From NCBI RefSeq assembly GCF_020010905.1, contig NZ_JAGJBY010000002.1:4340001-4404000 (forward strand): a DNA stretch of 64,000 bases, in the 5' to 3' direction. The notes below the pieces were generated by a model. It was given only the letters and a program-made list of their open reading frames with translations. It was not told where the DNA came from and did no database searches. The position numbers were made by a program, and so were the translations under genes. This DNA is from Streptomyces acidiscabies. Its GTDB lineage: Bacteria; Actinomycetota; Actinomycetes; Streptomycetales; Streptomycetaceae. This document shows, piece by piece, positions 17,001 through 27,239 of this stretch (the first letter of the stretch is position 1; each line of letters begins with the position of its first letter).

Positions 17001-19133
17001 GTCGGTCGTCTCGAACGGGATGTAGCCACGGCCGCCGAACTCGTCGAGGAACGCGTACCACTTGTCCTCGGTGTTCGACTTGAACACCAGCGGGCCCTCG
17101 GCCGCGCTCATCGTGCCCTTGCCGATGCCCTCGGCGACCGGCGTCCACGAGGTGTTGAGCAGCGAGTCGCTCTTCTCCTCGAAGATGAACTTGCTGTTGG
17201 GCGTCGACGAGGTGTTGTTCCGCTCGTCCTTCGAGAGGCGGTAGTACGTGTCGTCGTGCTTGATGACCGTCGAGTCGATGACCGAGTAGCCCCGGTCCAC
17301 CCACACCTTCGGCTCGCTGAACGTGTAGAAGTCACGCGTCGTCGCGTACATCATGCGGTTGTACGTGTCGCCGGAGTGCGCCTCGTTGTCGTACAGCTTC
17401 GACGCCCAGAACACGACGTACTCGCCGAGCTTCGAGTCGTAATACGCCTCAGGGGCCCAGGTGTTGCCCGCGCTGTCCGGGGAGATCCGCACCAGGCGCT
17501 GGTTCGTCCAGTGCGTCAGGTCGGTGGACTCCCAGACCATGATGGACTTGCTGCCGGTGCGCTGCGAGGCGTCCCAGTCGCCGTTGCCGTAGATCCTGAG
17601 GTCGGTGGCGATCTGGTAGAACTTGTCGCCCTCGGGGGAGCGGATGATGAACGGGTCGCGCAGGCCCTGTTCGCCGAGCGTCGACGTCAGCACCGGGCGG
17701 CCGTTGTTCAACTCCCGCCAGTGCAGCGGGTCGTTGCCCTTGCTCAGGCCGAAGTAGAGCTGCTCGCCGTCCGAGGTGCCCTCGCCGGTGAAGTAGCTGA
17801 AGAGGTAGCCCTCGGGCTTCTGCGCGGCGGGGAGTTCGGGGACCTTCGCGGTGAGGACGCGCGTCGTGCTCTGCGTGCCCTTTGTGACGGTCGCCGTCAG
17901 GGCTGCGGTGGTCGCGCCCTCGCCGTGCGCCGGGCGGTGGACGATGCCGTCCGCCGAGACGGCCGCCGGGTTCGCCGACGTCCAGGTCACCGTCGTGCCG
18001 TACGCGCCGGTCGACGGGAGGGCCAGGTTGCCGCGTACGTCGTCCAGGTTGTGGACGGTCAGGGTGTCGGCGGCCTGCCGGACCGCCGTCGCGTCGTCGA
18101 ACGTGGGCAGGACCGTCACCTCGAAGGACTTCGTGTCGTTCACCGCGCCCTTGCGGAGCGTCGCCGTCAGGGTGGCGTGGCCGTTCGGCTCGCCGGCCGC
18201 CGGGCGCGTGACCTTGCCGGCCGCCGAGACGACGTCCGGGTTGTCGCTGGCCCACGTGATGTTCGAGCCGCCCGCCGTACCCGACTTCGGGAGCGTCAGG
18301 TCTGTCGTCACCGCGCTCGTGTCGCCCAGCGTCAGCGCCGCCTTGTCCGCCGCGACGCCCTCCGTCGCGATCGGCAGCGACAAGGTCTCCACCTCGGTGC
18401 CGGTCAGCGCGCGGTCGTACACACGGAAGTCGCGGATCTTGCCCTGGAACAGCTTGTCGCCGGGGTACACCGACTTGCCGATGTAGTTCGCGGTCGTCGT
18501 GCCGCCCCCGATCGAACCCGGGGTCAGCGTCACCGAGGTGTTGCGGCCGACCTCCGCGCCGTCCTCGTACAGGATGCCCGTCGTGCCCGACTGGGTGTAC
18601 GTCACGTGCTTCCAGACGTCCCTGGCCAGGTTGTGGCCGTCGTCCGCCCTCGTGTTCTGCTCCGTGGACCAGTTGCCCGACGCGATCGAGGTGCGCAGGG
18701 CGTTGCCGGTCGTGAACAGGTAGCCGTTGCCCGCGGTGCCGCTCGTGTTGCCGAAGCCGTACAGGAAGTACGGGGCCTGCTGGGCCGCGTCCATCTTCAC
18801 GTCGAAGGCGACGCTGATCGCGTCCATGCCCTTCATGACGTCGTTCGGGAGCTTGACGTAGGTGTCCGAACCGTTGAACGTCAGGCCGTCCGACCAGGTG
18901 CCCGTGCCGTTCAGGACGCCGTCGCGGCCGTGGCCCGAGGCGTCCGGGACGGTGGGTGTGCCCGGGGAGGCGTCGAGTTTGTACCAGAGGGCCAGGCCGT
19001 CGGTGAGGGTGTCGGGGGCGGCGTGCGCTGTGACGGCCGGAGCGAGGGCGATCACCAGGGAGGCGGCGGTGAGGCCGGCCAGCCGTCTCGCGCGGCTTTT
19101 TTTGGCGCCGGGGGGTGCGTTGTGCTGCGGCAT
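14037..19133 (-). CDS. Secreted dual-catalytic-domain GH43 glycosidase, multidomain
   Basis: This is a 1698-aa extracellular enzyme. Order: signal peptide 1-38 (cut near AHA-AP), LamG/concanavalin-like domain about 45-250, two Ig-like domains about 255-435, first GH43 domain about 440-740, Ig-like Big_4 domain about 770-835, second LamG about 838-1045, a DUF5018-like segment about 1060-1130, second GH43 about 1135-1415, then Ig/PKD-like and beta-rich domains to the end. Both GH43 domains keep the Asp/Asp/Glu triad: LRDPFI, VIDSTVI and AAEGPLV in the first; NADPNI, MIDPATF and YNEGTFV in the second. GH43 enzymes remove arabinofuranose or xylose from plant polysaccharides, so this may debranch arabinogalactan or arabinan. 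No LPXTG or membrane anchor is seen, so it is released. AGGGA precedes ATG 19133. Confidence 0.9.
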   Translation of the reverse strand: MPQHNAPPGAKKSRARRLAGLTAASLVIALAPAVTAHAAPDTLTDGLALWYKLDASPGTPTVPDASGHGRDGVLNGTGTWSDGLTFNGSDTYVKLPNDVMKGMDAISVAFDVKMDAAQQAPYFLYGFGNTSGTAGNGYLFTTGNALRTSIASGNWSTEQNTRADDGHNLARDVWKHVTYTQSGTTGILYEDGAEVGRNTSVTLTPGSIGGGTTTANYIGKSVYPGDKLFQGKIRDFRVYDRALTGTEVETLSLPIATEGVAADKAALTLGDTSAVTTDLTLPKSGTAGGSNITWASDNPDVVSAAGKVTRPAAGEPNGHATLTATLRKGAVNDTKSFEVTVLPTFDDATAVRQAADTLTVHNLDDVRGNLALPSTGAYGTTVTWTSANPAAVSADGIVHRPAHGEGATTAALTATVTKGTQSTTRVLTAKVPELPAAQKPEGYLFSYFTGEGTSDGEQLYFGLSKGNDPLHWRELNNGRPVLTSTLGEQGLRDPFIIRSPEGDKFYQIATDLRIYGNGDWDASQRTGSKSIMVWESTDLTHWTNQRLVRISPDSAGNTWAPEAYYDSKLGEYVVFWASKLYDNEAHSGDTYNRMMYATTRDFYTFSEPKVWVDRGYSVIDSTVIKHDDTYYRLSKDERNNTSSTPNSKFIFEEKSDSLLNTSWTPVAEGIGKGTMSAAEGPLVFKSNTEDKWYAFLDEFGGRGYIPFETTDLDKGVWTPSTNYELPARPRHGTVLPVTKAEYDRLLRAYQPDQLVESVQDVTVKTKTGQPPVLPATVIARYADGVDRPVAVTWDAVPADAYKQPGTFEVNGKLADGTSLKATVTVSAEGPDVPADLLVHYNFDETKGNIAVDSSGHGNHGTYVGSPEFGTGVHGGSAKLSGGTYVKIPNGVLKDASSVTVSTYAKWQGGSNFQWLFALGPDSDKYLFATPSNGGSTLYSAITKASWSAESKLTGNSALPAGQWQHVTVTLDGATGTMVLYADGVEVARTTTTVKPSELYDAAKDYSGYIGKSLYAADPAFTGEVDDFRVYGRALTAAEVMEISGNTTGIARATLPQLKVDAIVSDGKVTLPVKEGTDLRRLAPEFTIAKGAAISPASGSVQDFSKPVTYQVTGGDGKKRTWTVSAVVMKSPVLPGLNADPNIVRFGDTFYIYPTTDGFEGWSGTQFKAYSSKDLVHWTDHGVILDLGPDISWADSRAWAPTIAEKNGKYYFYFCADANIGVAVSDSPTGPFKDALGKPLLKAGQLPGQMIDPATFTDDDGTTYLYWGNGRAYVAKLNPDMTSLDMSTFKDITPSGYNEGTFVVKRKGTYYLMWSENDTRDVDYRVAYATGPSPTGPWTKRGVILEKDLSLGIKGPGHHSVVQVPNSDDWYIAYHRFAIPGGDGTHRETTIDKMEFDANGLIKKVVPTLSSIDPVTVVHAGLDVSGTEGSPIALSGTASGAPGAKWSVEGGAPCKVADPAKAATTVTCADNGTFQLAIAGGGSRDTVTVKVANAAPVITKVSGPSPVSIGQPASVTASFTDAGARDTHTCTIDWADGSKPYTGPVCKAEHRYTKAGIRRPVVTVKDDDGGTATTTLPELVVYDRAGKASGAGLLLSPKGRAAFSFAAAYGKKATVPTGRATFTAPGVSLRGTGSDWLVVTGKQAVYQGTGSVNKASGYVFRITATDGPDTFRIKVWQKSTGKVVYDGGSMAGGVITVGR

Positions 19134-19376
19134 GTTCTTGATTCCCTGTCGGAGGACACGAGGACACGAAGGGATGGGGGAGGGCGTGACTCCGCGGCCT
19201 TTCGTCTGGAAGGCCGTGGGGTTACAGCTGTGTGACGTCGTGTTGCGAGAGTGTCAGTCGGGGTGTGGAGGCGCGTCAAGGGGTCTCGAACAATGTCCGA
19301 CGGGTCGAACGGGGTGGTGGGGGCGGTTTGTTGGGGTGGGAGAGGTGTGTGGCGGGGTGCGGGTAGTGGTGGGCTG

Positions 19377-19510
19377 GTCGCGCAGTTCCCCGCGCCCCTG
19401 AAAAGACGGGGCGGGTGTCGGTGGGGTGGGTGCGGGTTGTCGTGGGCTGGTTGCGCTTGCGCGGCGGTCGCCGCATATCGGTACAGCCCCGCGCCCCTGA
19501 AAAGACCAGG
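19377..19510. repeat. Degenerate tandem repeat in a 477-bp intergenic region
   Basis: Two copies of a unit of about 99 bp are visible; each ends with GCGCCCCTGAAAAGAC and carries a GGGCTGGT-GCGC segment before it. The second copy is disrupted by extra bases, and a partial third copy follows near 19520-19550. The first copy contains the 23-bp motif also found at 8855-8877. The rest of the gap (19134-19610) has no convincing gene; it must contain the promoters of the divergent GH43 and phosphatase genes. Confidence 0.65.
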
Positions 19511-19610
19511 GCGGGTGTCGTGGGGTGGTTGCGCTCGCTCGGCGGTCGCCTCATCCGTGGGCGGGCCGCATCCAGGTGCGGGGCGTGGGTTCCTTCGGGA
19601 AAATTCAGGG

Positions 19611-20467
19611 GTGACAAGCGACTACGGCGATGAGCTGCTTGTGCGGCTGCGGTCGCTGACCGCTCAGGCTCGGGAGCGGGCCGAGGTGCAGCGGTCTCAG
19701 GTGGAGTTGGCTATTGCCTTGCAGCGGGGGATGTTGCCTCGGGATTTGCCTTGTCCGCCCCGGGTGCGGCTGGCTGTTCGGTATGAGCCTGCTTGTTATG
19801 GGCTCAATGTCGGTGGGGACTGGTACGACGCCTTTGCGTTGCCGGGTGGGCGGCTTGCTCTGTCCATCGGGGATGTTCAAGGGCACAACATCGAGGCTGC
19901 TGCCTTTATGGGACAGGTTCGAGTGGGGCTGCGGGCACTTGCTTCCGTGACCAGTGATCCCGGCGAGCTGCTCGCTCGGACCAACGATCTGCTGTTCTCC
20001 CTCGGGAGCGACCTCTTCGCCACCTGTACGTTCCTGCGGCTCGACCCTGTCACCGGCGTGCTGGAGAGTGCCCGCGCCGGGCATACGCCGTTCGTCTGGG
20101 CCACCGCCGACGGGCGGTCCGGTGTCGCCGAGGACGAGCCCGGGCCGCCGCTCGGGATCCAGCCCGGCGCCGCGTACCCCGTCTCGCGGCACCACCTGAC
20201 CAGCGGGGGCGTCTTCGTGCTGCTGACGGACGGGGTCGTGGAGGGGCCCGCGATGCCTCTGGACGAGGGGCTCTCCACGGTCGTCCGGCTGGCCGGGATC
20301 GCGGCTGTCGCCGGGCTGAGCACGGAGTCCCTGGCGGCTGCGGTGATCGAGGGGGCCACGCGGGTCGGGCACGAGGACGACGCGGCCGTGCTGGTGGTGG
20401 GGCACGACGAGCCGGGGCAGGGGGAGTGGCCGCTCTCGTCTGGCCGACCCGGTGGTCACGGTGTCTG

Positions 20468-20468
<1 letters not shown>
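19611..20468 (+). CDS. SpoIIE/PP2C-type serine phosphatase
   Basis: This is a 285-aa stand-alone phosphatase of the RsbU/SpoIIE family that would dephosphorylate an anti-sigma-factor antagonist. The N-terminal coiled coil (residues 3-35, ending in the family pattern ALQRGMLPRDLP) leads into the catalytic domain with metal-binding Asp residues in VGGDWYDAF and SIGDVQGH, then LTDGVVE and HEDDAAVLVV near the end. No PAS, GAF or HAMP input domain is fused. GTG 19611 is the best start, but the ribosome-binding site is poor, so the transcript may be leaderless. The stop overlaps the start of the MASE1 gene by 1 nt, so the membrane protein may supply the missing input. Confidence 0.88.
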
Positions 20469-21453
<985 letters not shown>

Positions 21454-21481
<28 letters not shown>

Positions 21482-22101
21482 CCGACGGCCTCGACGACGT
21501 CCGCGACGCTGTGATGCGGTACGTCGAGACCCTCCGGCCAGGTCCGGCCCCGTACCCAGATCGCCCGCAGCCCCGCGCCCGCCGCCCCCGCGATGTCCTT
21601 GACCGGGTCGTCCCCCGTCATCCAGTCCCCGGCGGTCAGCTGCGTCCCGCACCGGGCCGCCGCCAGCTCGAACAGGCGCGGGTCCGGTTTGCGTACGTCG
21701 ATGTCGCCGGACGCGGCGATGCCGTCCACGAGGTCCGCGAGGCCGGCGGAGCGGATCTTCGCGCGCTGGAGGTCGGACGAGCCGTTCGTCACGACGCCGA
21801 CGCTCCAGCCGTGCTCCCGCAGCCGCCCGAGGCTCTCCAGCACGTCCGGACGGCACACCACCGACGCCGCCATCCGGTCCACGTACACCCGCCACAGGTG
21901 CTCCGGCGACTCCACGATGCCGAACGCCTCCGGCAGCCGGCCGAGGACGTCCCGGCCACCGTTCTCGGCCAGCTCAGTCAGCAGCCACTCCCCGACCGCC
22001 GGGTCGTACCCGTGGTCCCGGCACAGCCCGGCGACGGTGGCGGAGAGGGCGGCGGCACGGTCGACGAGAGTGCCGTCGAGATCGAAGAGGGCGAGACGCA
22101 T
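21454..22101 (-). CDS. HAD-superfamily hydrolase (phosphoglycolate-phosphatase-like)
   Basis: This is a 215-aa haloacid-dehalogenase phosphatase. Motif I is FDLDGTLVD with nucleophile Asp7 and general acid Asp9, motif II VVTNGSSD, motif III Lys in RKPDPRLF, and motif IV WMTGDDPVKDI. An alpha-helical C1 cap lies between motifs I and II. Such enzymes hydrolyse small phosphoesters; the substrate cannot be assigned. It converges on and overlaps the MASE1 gene by 28 bp. Confidence 0.88.
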
Positions 22102-22121
22102 GAAGTGACCTTATCCGCAGG

Positions 22122-23678
22122 TCAGTCCGCTGCGGGATAGACCTTGATGATCTTGCCCTGGGAGTCGGCCTCCACGTGTCCGGAGCTGCCGTACTCGTCG
22201 GTGAGGTACAGGTTGAGGGTGACCGGAGTGTCGAAAACGGTCACCGGCGGACTCACGAGCAGGAACCGCGTGTCGGGGTGGGGGACGTTCAGCCTCTTGG
22301 TGGCCTCGGCGAGCAGGGACGGCACCTTGTCCCACGCGAACCCCTCCACGGTGAAGGGTCTCTGGACGGAGGGGAGGGTCCTCTTGATGATGCCTTCCTT
22401 CGCTCCCTCACCCGGCCGGTACGTGTACGACTCGACCTTGGTGTCGCTGCCGTCCACCAGCACGTCCGCCGAGACATAGTCCGTGTACACCGACAACGCC
22501 CCGAACCGCTTGCGTCCCGTCTTCTTCTCGATCGCCGCGATCGCCGTCCGGATGCCGTCCGGCGTCAGCAGACCCGTACCGCGCTCGACGGCCGCAGTCT
22601 CCGACGGCACCGAACTCCCCGACGAAACCGGCGACTTGGTCGGGCCCGCCGCCCCGCTCGCACCCCCCGGCAGGAAGTTCCAGCCCAGCACCCCCACCAG
22701 AGCGACCCCCACCCCCGGCAGCACCACGGCCGGCCACCTGCGCCGCCGCGCGGGGGCGTCGGCGACGGTCTGCGGCTGAGCCGAAGGCGCCGGTGCCTGC
22801 AACGGATACGACGTCGTCGCGCCCCGCCCCGCCGGACCCCCCTCCACCACCTCCGTCAGCAGCCGCTCCACCGTCTGCGCACCGGGCCGCGCCGACGGGT
22901 CGCGGTCGAGGAGGCGGACCAGTACGTCCGTGAGGGGGCCCGCGTGGAGCGGTCGGGGTATGTCCTCGCTGAGGACGGCCGCCAGGGTGGCCAGCGTCGT
23001 GCCCTTGCGGAGCGGGTGGCGGCCCTCGACCGCTGTGTACAGCATCATGCCGAGGGACCACAGGTCGGAGGAGGAGCCGCCGGACTGGCCCGAGACACGC
23101 TCGGGCGCCATGTAGTCCGGCGTACCGATGATCGAGCCCGTCGCGGTGAGGGCCGTCGCCTCGCGGATCGCGGCGATGCCGAAGTCGGTGAGGACGGGGC
23201 GGCCGTCGGGCCGCATCAGGACGTTCGCGGGTTTGACGTCCCGGTGCTGGATGCCGGCGTCGTGCGCGGCGCGCAGCGCGGACAGGACGCCGAGCCCGAT
23301 CCGCGCGGCCTCCACCGGGCCCATCGGCCCCTCCGCGAGCCGGTCCGCGAACGAGCCGCCGGGCACCAGTTCCATGACGATCCACGGGTAGGTGCCGTCG
23401 CCCTCGTCCACGATGTGGTGGATCGTGACCACGCCGGGATGGTCGAGCCGGGCCAGCGCCCGCGCCTCGCGCAGCACCCGCTGCCGCAGCAGGTGGGCGG
23501 CCGGCGGGTCGTACTCGGCGAGGTCGGGGTCCGACGGACGGACCTCCTTCACGGCCACACTGCGGTGCAGCACGAGGTCCGTGGCCCGCCACACCATGCC
23601 CATACCGCCACTGCCGAGCCGCGCCTCCAGCTGGAAGCGCCCGTCGACGATGCGTCTGCGGCTGTCCGCGTCGTTCAT
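22122..23678 (-). CDS. Membrane Ser/Thr protein kinase (PknB/Hanks type)
   Basis: This is a 518-aa kinase. The catalytic domain (about 12-275) has the glycine loop LGSGGMGMVWRA, the Lys in VAVKEV, the catalytic loop HRDVKPANVLM, DFGIA, and the activation segment GTPDYMAPE. A Pro-rich linker, one membrane segment (about 340-358, VVLPGVGVALVGVLGW) and an extracellular C-terminal domain of about 150 residues without PASTA repeats follow. That outer domain is the likely sensor. ATG 23678 fits the family start; an in-frame ATG at 23690 adds four residues. It is divergent from pyruvate carboxylase. Confidence 0.9.
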   Translation of the reverse strand: MNDADSRRRIVDGRFQLEARLGSGGMGMVWRATDLVLHRSVAVKEVRPSDPDLAEYDPPAAHLLRQRVLREARALARLDHPGVVTIHHIVDEGDGTYPWIVMELVPGGSFADRLAEGPMGPVEAARIGLGVLSALRAAHDAGIQHRDVKPANVLMRPDGRPVLTDFGIAAIREATALTATGSIIGTPDYMAPERVSGQSGGSSSDLWSLGMMLYTAVEGRHPLRKGTTLATLAAVLSEDIPRPLHAGPLTDVLVRLLDRDPSARPGAQTVERLLTEVVEGGPAGRGATTSYPLQAPAPSAQPQTVADAPARRRRWPAVVLPGVGVALVGVLGWNFLPGGASGAAGPTKSPVSSGSSVPSETAAVERGTGLLTPDGIRTAIAAIEKKTGRKRFGALSVYTDYVSADVLVDGSDTKVESYTYRPGEGAKEGIIKRTLPSVQRPFTVEGFAWDKVPSLLAEATKRLNVPHPDTRFLLVSPPVTVFDTPVTLNLYLTDEYGSSGHVEADSQGKIIKVYPAAD

Positions 23679-23817
23679 GCGCGGGAGCATAGTTCCCGCC
23701 ACGGACACCGCCGATCGTGTGCTCGTTCCCCGGACGGGTGCGTGGTGGTCCGGGTCACATGGACCTGCGGCGTCCACGCCGACACGATGGGTGCCGACTC
23801 CGGCGAAGGGATTCGGG

Positions 23818-26800
23818 ATGTTCCGCAAGGTGCTGGTCGCCAACCGAGGCGAGATCGCGATCAGGGCGTTCCGCGCCGGGTACGAACTGGGGGCCCGCAC
23901 GGTCGCGGTGTTCCCGCACGAGGACCGCAACTCGCTGCACCGCCTCAAGGCCGACGAGGCGTACGAGATCGGCGAGCCCGGTCACCCGGTACGCGCGTAC
24001 CTCTCCGTCGAGGAGATCGTCGCCGCCGCCCGGCGCGCGGGAGCCGACGCGGTGTACCCGGGGTACGGCTTCCTCTCCGAGAACCCCGAACTGGCCCGCG
24101 CCTGCGAGGAGGCCGGGATCACCTTCGTCGGCCCCGACGCGCGCACGCTGGAGCTGACCGGCAACAAGGCGAGCGCCGTCGCCGCCGCCCGCGCGGCCGG
24201 GGTCCCGGTGCTGGGCTCGTCCGCACCCTCCAACGACATCGACGAACTGGTCGCCGCCGCCGAGGAGATCGGCTTCCCGGTGTTCGTGAAGGCCGTCGCG
24301 GGCGGCGGCGGACGCGGCATGCGGCGCGTCGCGGACCCGGCCGTCCTGCGCGAGTCCATCGAGGCCGCGTCCCGCGAGGCGGCGTCCGCGTTCGGCGACC
24401 CGACGGTCTTCCTGGAGAAGGCGGTCGTCGACCCCCGTCACATCGAGGTGCAGATCCTCGCGGACGGCGACGGGAACGTCATCCACCTCTACGAGCGCGA
24501 CTGTTCGGTCCAGCGCCGTCACCAGAAGGTCATCGAGCTGGCCCCCGCGCCCAACCTGGACCCGGCGCTGCGGGACCGGATCTGCGCGGACGCCGTCCGG
24601 TTCGCCCGCGAGATCGGCTACCGCAACGCCGGGACCGTCGAGTTCCTCCTCGACCGGGACGGCAACCACGTCTTCATCGAGATGAACCCGCGCATCCAGG
24701 TCGAGCACACGGTCACCGAGGAGGTCACCGACGTCGACCTCGTGCAGGCCCAACTCCGCATCGCCTCGGGGGAGTCGCTCGCCGACCTCGGCCTCTCGCA
24801 GGAGACGGTGAAGCTGCACGGCGCGGCCCTCCAGTGCCGGATCACCACCGAGGACCCGGCCAACGGCTTCCGCCCCGACACCGGCCGCATCAGCGCGTAC
24901 CGTTCACCGGGTGGTTCAGGCATCCGGCTGGACGGCGGAACGACCCACGCCGGTACGGAGATCAGCGCGCACTTCGACTCGATGCTGGTCAAACTCACCT
25001 GCCGGGGACGGGACTTCAAGTCCGCGATCGGGCGGGCCCGGCGCGCGGTCGCCGAGTTCCGCATCCGGGGCGTCGCGACCAACATCCCGTTCCTGCAAGC
25101 CGTGTTGGACGACGCCGACTTCCAGGCCGGCCGGGTCACCACGTCGTTCATCGAGCAGCGCCCCCACCTGCTGACCGCACGCACCTCGGCCGACCGGGGC
25201 ACGAAGCTCCTCACGTACCTCGCCGACGTCACCGTCAACAAGCCGCACGGCGAACGCCCGGACCTCATCGACCCGTTGGCGAAGCTGCCGCGCACGCCCG
25301 CCGCCGAACCCCCGGCCGGTTCCCGCCAGCGCCTGATCGAGCTGGGACCCGAAGGGTTCGCCCGCTGGATGCGCGAGACCCCTCAACTCGGCGTCACCGA
25401 CACGACGTTCAGGGACGCGCACCAGTCCCTGCTGGCAACGCGCGTGCGCACCAAGGACCTTCTCGCCTCCGCACCGCTCGTCGCCCGTACCCTCCCGGAC
25501 CTGCTCTCCCTGGAGTGCTGGGGCGGTGCGACCTACGACGTCGCCCTGAGGTTCCTCGCCGAGGACCCGTGGGAGCGGCTCGCCGCGCTGCGCGAAGCCG
25601 TACCGAACATCTGCCTCCAGATGCTGCTGCGCGGGCGCAACACCGTGGGGTACACGCCGTATCCGACCGAGGTGACCGACGCGTTCGTGCAGGAGGCGGC
25701 GGCCACCGGGATCGACATCTTCCGGATCTTCGACGCGCTCAACGACGTCGACCAGATGCGGCCCGCGATCGACGCCGTACGGCAGACCGGCACTGCGGTC
25801 GCCGAGGTCGCGCTCTGTTACACCGCCGACCTGTCGGACCCCAGGGAGCGGCTCTACACGCTCGACTACTACCTGCGGCTCGCGGAGAAGATCGTCGCGG
25901 CCGGGGCGCACGTGCTCGCCGTCAAGGACATGGCCGGTTTGCTGCGGGCACCGGCCGCCGCGACTCTCGTCTCCGCGCTGCGGCGGGAGTTCGGGCTGCC
26001 GGTGCACCTGCACACGCACGACACGGCGGGCGGTCAGCTCGCGACGTACCTCGCGGCGATCGGCGCCGGGGTCGACGCGGTCGACGGGGCCGTGGCGTCC
26101 ATGGCGGGGACGACCTCGCAGCCGTCGCTGTCCGCGATCGTCGCCGCGACCGACTACTCGGAGCGGACGACCGGGCTCGACCTCCAGGCCGTCGGGGACC
26201 TGGAGCCGTACTGGGAGAGCGTGCGGCGGGTGTACGCGCCGTTCGAGGCGGGGCTCGCGGCGCCGACCGGGCGGGTCTACCACCACGAGATCCCGGGCGG
26301 CCAGCTCTCCAACCTCCGTACGCAGGCGGTCGCGTTGGGGCTCGGGGACCGGTTCGAGGACATCGAGTCCATGTACGCCGCCGCCGACCGGATCCTCGGG
26401 CGGCTCGTGAAGGTGACGCCCTCGTCGAAGGTCGTCGGGGACCTCGCCCTGCACCTCGTCGGGGCCGGGGTCGCGCCCGGGGACTTCGAGGAGACGCCGG
26501 ACCGGTTCGACATCCCGGACTCGGTGATCGGGTTCCTGCGCGGGGAGCTGGGCACGCCGCCCGGCGGGTGGCCGGAGCCGTTCCGTACCCGTGCGCTCCA
26601 GGGGCGGCCCGCCGCGAAGCCCGTGCAGGAGCTGACGACCGAGGACCGCGAGGGCCTGGAGAAGCACCGCCGGACCACCCTCAACCGGCTCCTCTTCCCC
26701 GGCCCGACCCGCGACTTCGAGACCCACCGGCAGGCGTACGGCGACACGAGCGTCCTCGACAGCAAGGACTTCTTCTACGGGCTGCGCCCGGGCCAGGAGT

Positions 26801-27192
26801 ACGCCGTCGACCTGGAGCCCGGCGTACGGCTGCTGATCGAGCTCCAGGCGATCGGCGAGGCCGACGAGCGCGGGATGCGGACGGTGATGGCCGGCCTCAA
26901 CGGGCAGTTGAGGCCGATCCAGGTCCGCGACCGGGCCGCCGCCTCCGACATCCCGGCCACCGAGAAGGCCGACCGGTCCGACCCCGGGCACGTCGCGGCG
27001 CCGTTCGCCGGTGTGGTCACCCTTGCCGTCGCCGAGGGGGACGAGGTGGCCGCCGGGGCGACCGTCGCGACCATCGAGGCGATGAAGATGGAGGCGACGA
27101 TCACCGCGCCGGGCGCGGGCCGGGTGACGCGGCTCGCCATCAACCGCATCCAGCAGGTGGAGGGCGGGGACCTGCTGGTCGAGGTGCGCTGA
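23818..27192 (+). CDS. pyc: Pyruvate carboxylase
   Basis: This is a single-chain biotin enzyme, 1124 aa, making oxaloacetate from pyruvate, bicarbonate and ATP for anaplerosis. Biotin carboxylase is at about 1-450 (KVLVANRGEIAIRAFRAG; ATP-grasp GGGGRGMRRV; MNPRIQVEHTVTEE), carboxyltransferase at about 535-800 (DTTFRDAHQSLLATR; HLHTHDTAGG), the allosteric/tetramerisation region follows, and the biotinyl domain is at the end with the biotinylated Lys near 1089 in EAMKMEAT. The length is that of complete alpha4-type enzymes. ATG 23818 has GAAGGG upstream. Confidence 0.97.
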   Translation: MFRKVLVANRGEIAIRAFRAGYELGARTVAVFPHEDRNSLHRLKADEAYEIGEPGHPVRAYLSVEEIVAAARRAGADAVYPGYGFLSENPELARACEEAGITFVGPDARTLELTGNKASAVAAARAAGVPVLGSSAPSNDIDELVAAAEEIGFPVFVKAVAGGGGRGMRRVADPAVLRESIEAASREAASAFGDPTVFLEKAVVDPRHIEVQILADGDGNVIHLYERDCSVQRRHQKVIELAPAPNLDPALRDRICADAVRFAREIGYRNAGTVEFLLDRDGNHVFIEMNPRIQVEHTVTEEVTDVDLVQAQLRIASGESLADLGLSQETVKLHGAALQCRITTEDPANGFRPDTGRISAYRSPGGSGIRLDGGTTHAGTEISAHFDSMLVKLTCRGRDFKSAIGRARRAVAEFRIRGVATNIPFLQAVLDDADFQAGRVTTSFIEQRPHLLTARTSADRGTKLLTYLADVTVNKPHGERPDLIDPLAKLPRTPAAEPPAGSRQRLIELGPEGFARWMRETPQLGVTDTTFRDAHQSLLATRVRTKDLLASAPLVARTLPDLLSLECWGGATYDVALRFLAEDPWERLAALREAVPNICLQMLLRGRNTVGYTPYPTEVTDAFVQEAAATGIDIFRIFDALNDVDQMRPAIDAVRQTGTAVAEVALCYTADLSDPRERLYTLDYYLRLAEKIVAAGAHVLAVKDMAGLLRAPAAATLVSALRREFGLPVHLHTHDTAGGQLATYLAAIGAGVDAVDGAVASMAGTTSQPSLSAIVAATDYSERTTGLDLQAVGDLEPYWESVRRVYAPFEAGLAAPTGRVYHHEIPGGQLSNLRTQAVALGLGDRFEDIESMYAAADRILGRLVKVTPSSKVVGDLALHLVGAGVAPGDFEETPDRFDIPDSVIGFLRGELGTPPGGWPEPFRTRALQGRPAAKPVQELTTEDREGLEKHRRTTLNRLLFPGPTRDFETHRQAYGDTSVLDSKDFFYGLRPGQEYAVDLEPGVRLLIELQAIGEADERGMRTVMAGLNGQLRPIQVRDRAAASDIPATEKADRSDPGHVAAPFAGVVTLAVAEGDEVAAGATVATIEAMKMEATITAPGAGRVTRLAINRIQQVEGGDLLVEVR

Positions 27193-27197
27193 CCGAA

Positions 27198-27227
27198 GCG
27201 CCCGAGGAAGGCGATTTCCTCGGGCGC
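27198..27227. terminator. Hairpin terminator between convergent genes
   Basis: A perfect 12-bp inverted repeat (GCGCCCGAGGAA and its complement) with a 6-nt loop starts 6 bp after the pyruvate carboxylase stop and ends 13 bp from the stop of the convergent reductase gene. Confidence 0.85.
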
Positions 27228-27239
27228 CGGGTGCTGCGG

